In this document: positions 6,095-6,401 of the stretch, one piece after another
Numbering within the stretch: position 1 is the stretch's first letter
How the letters are laid out: each line of letters begins with the position of its first letter
NCBI GenBank assembly: GCA_020720945.1
Contig: DYNR01000137.1
Location: forward strand, 1 to 6,401
Direction of reading: 5' to 3'
Source of the DNA: Chthoniobacter flavus
Lineage (GTDB): Bacteria > Verrucomicrobiota > Verrucomicrobiia > Chthoniobacterales > DYNR01
Length of the DNA stretch: 6,401 nt
Position numbers and translations under genes: made by a program
Notes under the pieces: model-generated
Database searches by the model: none
What the model saw: only the letters and a program-made list of their open reading frames with translations
What the model was told of the DNA's origin: nothing

Positions 6095-6400
6095 TTAGGT
6101 TATCCTGGGGTTGTTCCGAAAATAAAAAAACCCCGACCGCTTGAGGTGGTCGGGGTAGAAAGTGTTCGGATTTTTCCAATGAATTTCTACTGCGCCGCCC
6201 CCCATCGTGTTGATGGCAAATGGGTGCGACAATAGTTGGCGAGTTGCATTGAACTCTCCATACGAACGGCATTCATAAGATTTACCAATTTCATTGAACG
6301 AGCCTACTATATGAAATACTGGGACGATTGTCAACCAATAATTTTCTTTTTGAATGATTGGGTCAAAAAGCGCATCAAAAAATTCTTCGGACAGGATGCG
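6095..6400 (-). CDS. partial open frame from the right edge (conflicts with the leader-RNA reading)
   Basis: A minus-strand frame is open from the window edge to TAA at 6097-6095 (about 101 codons) with no ATG upstream in view. Its early part reads like protein (ILSEEFFDALFDPIIQKENY), as does HPFAINTMGGGAVEIHWKN further on. If real, it would be the C-terminal end of an upstream gene ending just before rtcB. Against this, the strong promoter lies within it and the intrinsic terminator hairpin would be translated as part of its last 20 or so codons, which is unusual. It may be chance, or a gene whose true end is earlier in another frame. No family is recognised. Confidence 0.25.
   Translation of the reverse strand, partial: RILSEEFFDALFDPIIQKENYWLTIVPVFHIVGSFNEIGKSYECRSYGEFNATRQLLSHPFAINTMGGGAVEIHWKNPNTFYPDHLKRSGFFYFRNNPRIT
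6124..6156 (-). terminator. intrinsic (rho-independent) terminator between leader and rtcB
   Basis: On the minus strand ACCCCGACC (6156-6148) and GGTCGGGGT (6138-6130) form a perfect 9-bp GC-rich stem with a 9-base loop, followed by seven T (6130-6124). This is a canonical terminator reading toward rtcB, whose ATG lies at 6085. The 38-base gap leaves little room for a further promoter; the best -10-like hexamer there (TAACCT) has no good -35 partner. The plus strand has no T tract, so the terminator acts in one direction only. Confidence 0.88.
6187..6249 (-). CDS. possible leader peptide (20 codons; 35 if the upstream ATG is used)
   Basis: Within the leader RNA an ATG at 6249 is preceded by GGAGAG (6259-6254) at a good distance and opens a 20-codon frame ending at TAG 6189-6187. 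An in-frame ATG at 6294 would give 35 residues, with an in-frame stop just upstream of it, but has a poor ribosome site and almost no 5' leader. The stop codon lies in the left arm of the GUAGAAA/UUUCUAC helix just before the terminator, so a ribosome finishing here would cover that helix. No run of one amino acid suggests a classical amino-acid attenuator. The call is tentative and could be chance. Confidence 0.3.
   Translation of the reverse strand: MQLANYCRTHLPSTRWGAAQ
6306..6334 (-). promoter_or_regulatory. sigma-70-type promoter upstream of the rtcB operon leader
   Basis: On the minus strand TTGACA (6334-6329), a perfect -35 consensus, is followed after exactly 17 bases by TATAGT (6311-6306), which matches the TATAAT consensus at 5 of 6 positions. 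Transcription should start near 6300-6298. This is the only strong promoter-like site I see for the operon. It lies inside a frame that is open to the right edge, so either that frame is not coding or the promoter overlaps the end of a gene. Confidence 0.75.
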
Positions 6401-6401
6401 G

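Larger units (their letters stand above)
6124..6299 (-). ncRNA. structured leader RNA / candidate attenuator or small RNA ahead of rtcB
   Basis: Promoter and terminator delimit a predicted RNA of about 175 nt. It folds locally into several helices. GAGTT (6256-6252) pairs with AACTC (6245-6241) around a loop containing an AUG. GUCGC (6230-6226), CCC (6224-6222) and CCAUC (6216-6212) pair with GAUGG (6206-6202), GGG (6201-6199) and GCGGC (6198-6194): 13 bp with one 5-base bulge and an AACAC loop. GUAGAAA (6190-6184) pairs with UUUCUAC (6161-6155). Then comes the terminator stem. I do not recognise a known riboswitch or the 6S or tmRNA classes. The leader ends 38 bases before rtcB, so it is either a cis-acting attenuator or an independent sRNA. 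The structure is read by eye, not computed. Confidence 0.5.

Noticed and set aside
1..6401. tRNA, rRNA, CRISPR arrays, insertion sequences or attachment sites
   Set aside because: No cloverleaf, regularly spaced repeats, transposase or flanking direct repeats were seen on either strand.

Overview
The window carries one densely packed set of genes, all read on the minus strand (right to left), from a bacterium of roughly balanced base composition. Nothing here fixes the phylum. The recognisable core is an RNA end-processing and repair operon. In transcription order it holds rtcB (RNA 3'-phosphate/5'-OH ligase), a small uncharacterised acidic protein, a T4-Pnkp-type 5' polynucleotide kinase with no phosphatase domain, and a Thg1-like 3'-5' RNA polymerase. 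The four genes are separated by 1 base or overlap by 4 and 11 bases, so they are almost certainly one translationally coupled unit.

Upstream of rtcB (6085-6401) is an unusual leader. It has a near-perfect sigma-70-type promoter (TTGACA, 17-base spacer, TATAGT). About 175 nt of highly foldable sequence follow, containing a possible 20- or 35-codon leader peptide. It ends in a textbook intrinsic terminator only 38 bases before the rtcB start. No strong promoter lies after the terminator, so the operon may be controlled by conditional read-through (attenuation); otherwise the leader is a stand-alone small RNA. A reading frame open to the right edge runs through the same stretch and competes with this view.

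Downstream of the Thg1-like gene are two intact uncharacterised genes on the same strand: one of 266 aa, and one of 323 aa whose C-terminal third looks like an NTF2/SnoaL-like domain. They follow at short gaps (54 and 37 bases) with no visible terminator, so they may belong to the same transcript.

The left end (1-1080) is different. Coding signal on the minus strand jumps between frames at three short homopolymers. The conceptual product carries a zincin HEIGHH motif. The frame then hits a TAG and continues open, without a good start codon, to the left edge. I read this as a decayed (or mis-sequenced) metallopeptidase-like gene. A long nested inverted repeat at 214-281 spans that TAG.

Working model: RtcB seals cleaved RNA, the kinase phosphorylates 5'-OH ends, and the Thg1-like enzyme rebuilds 5' ends in the 3'-5' direction. 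This is a multi-route RNA repair module under possible RNA-level control, with three uncharacterised proteins as candidate new components.
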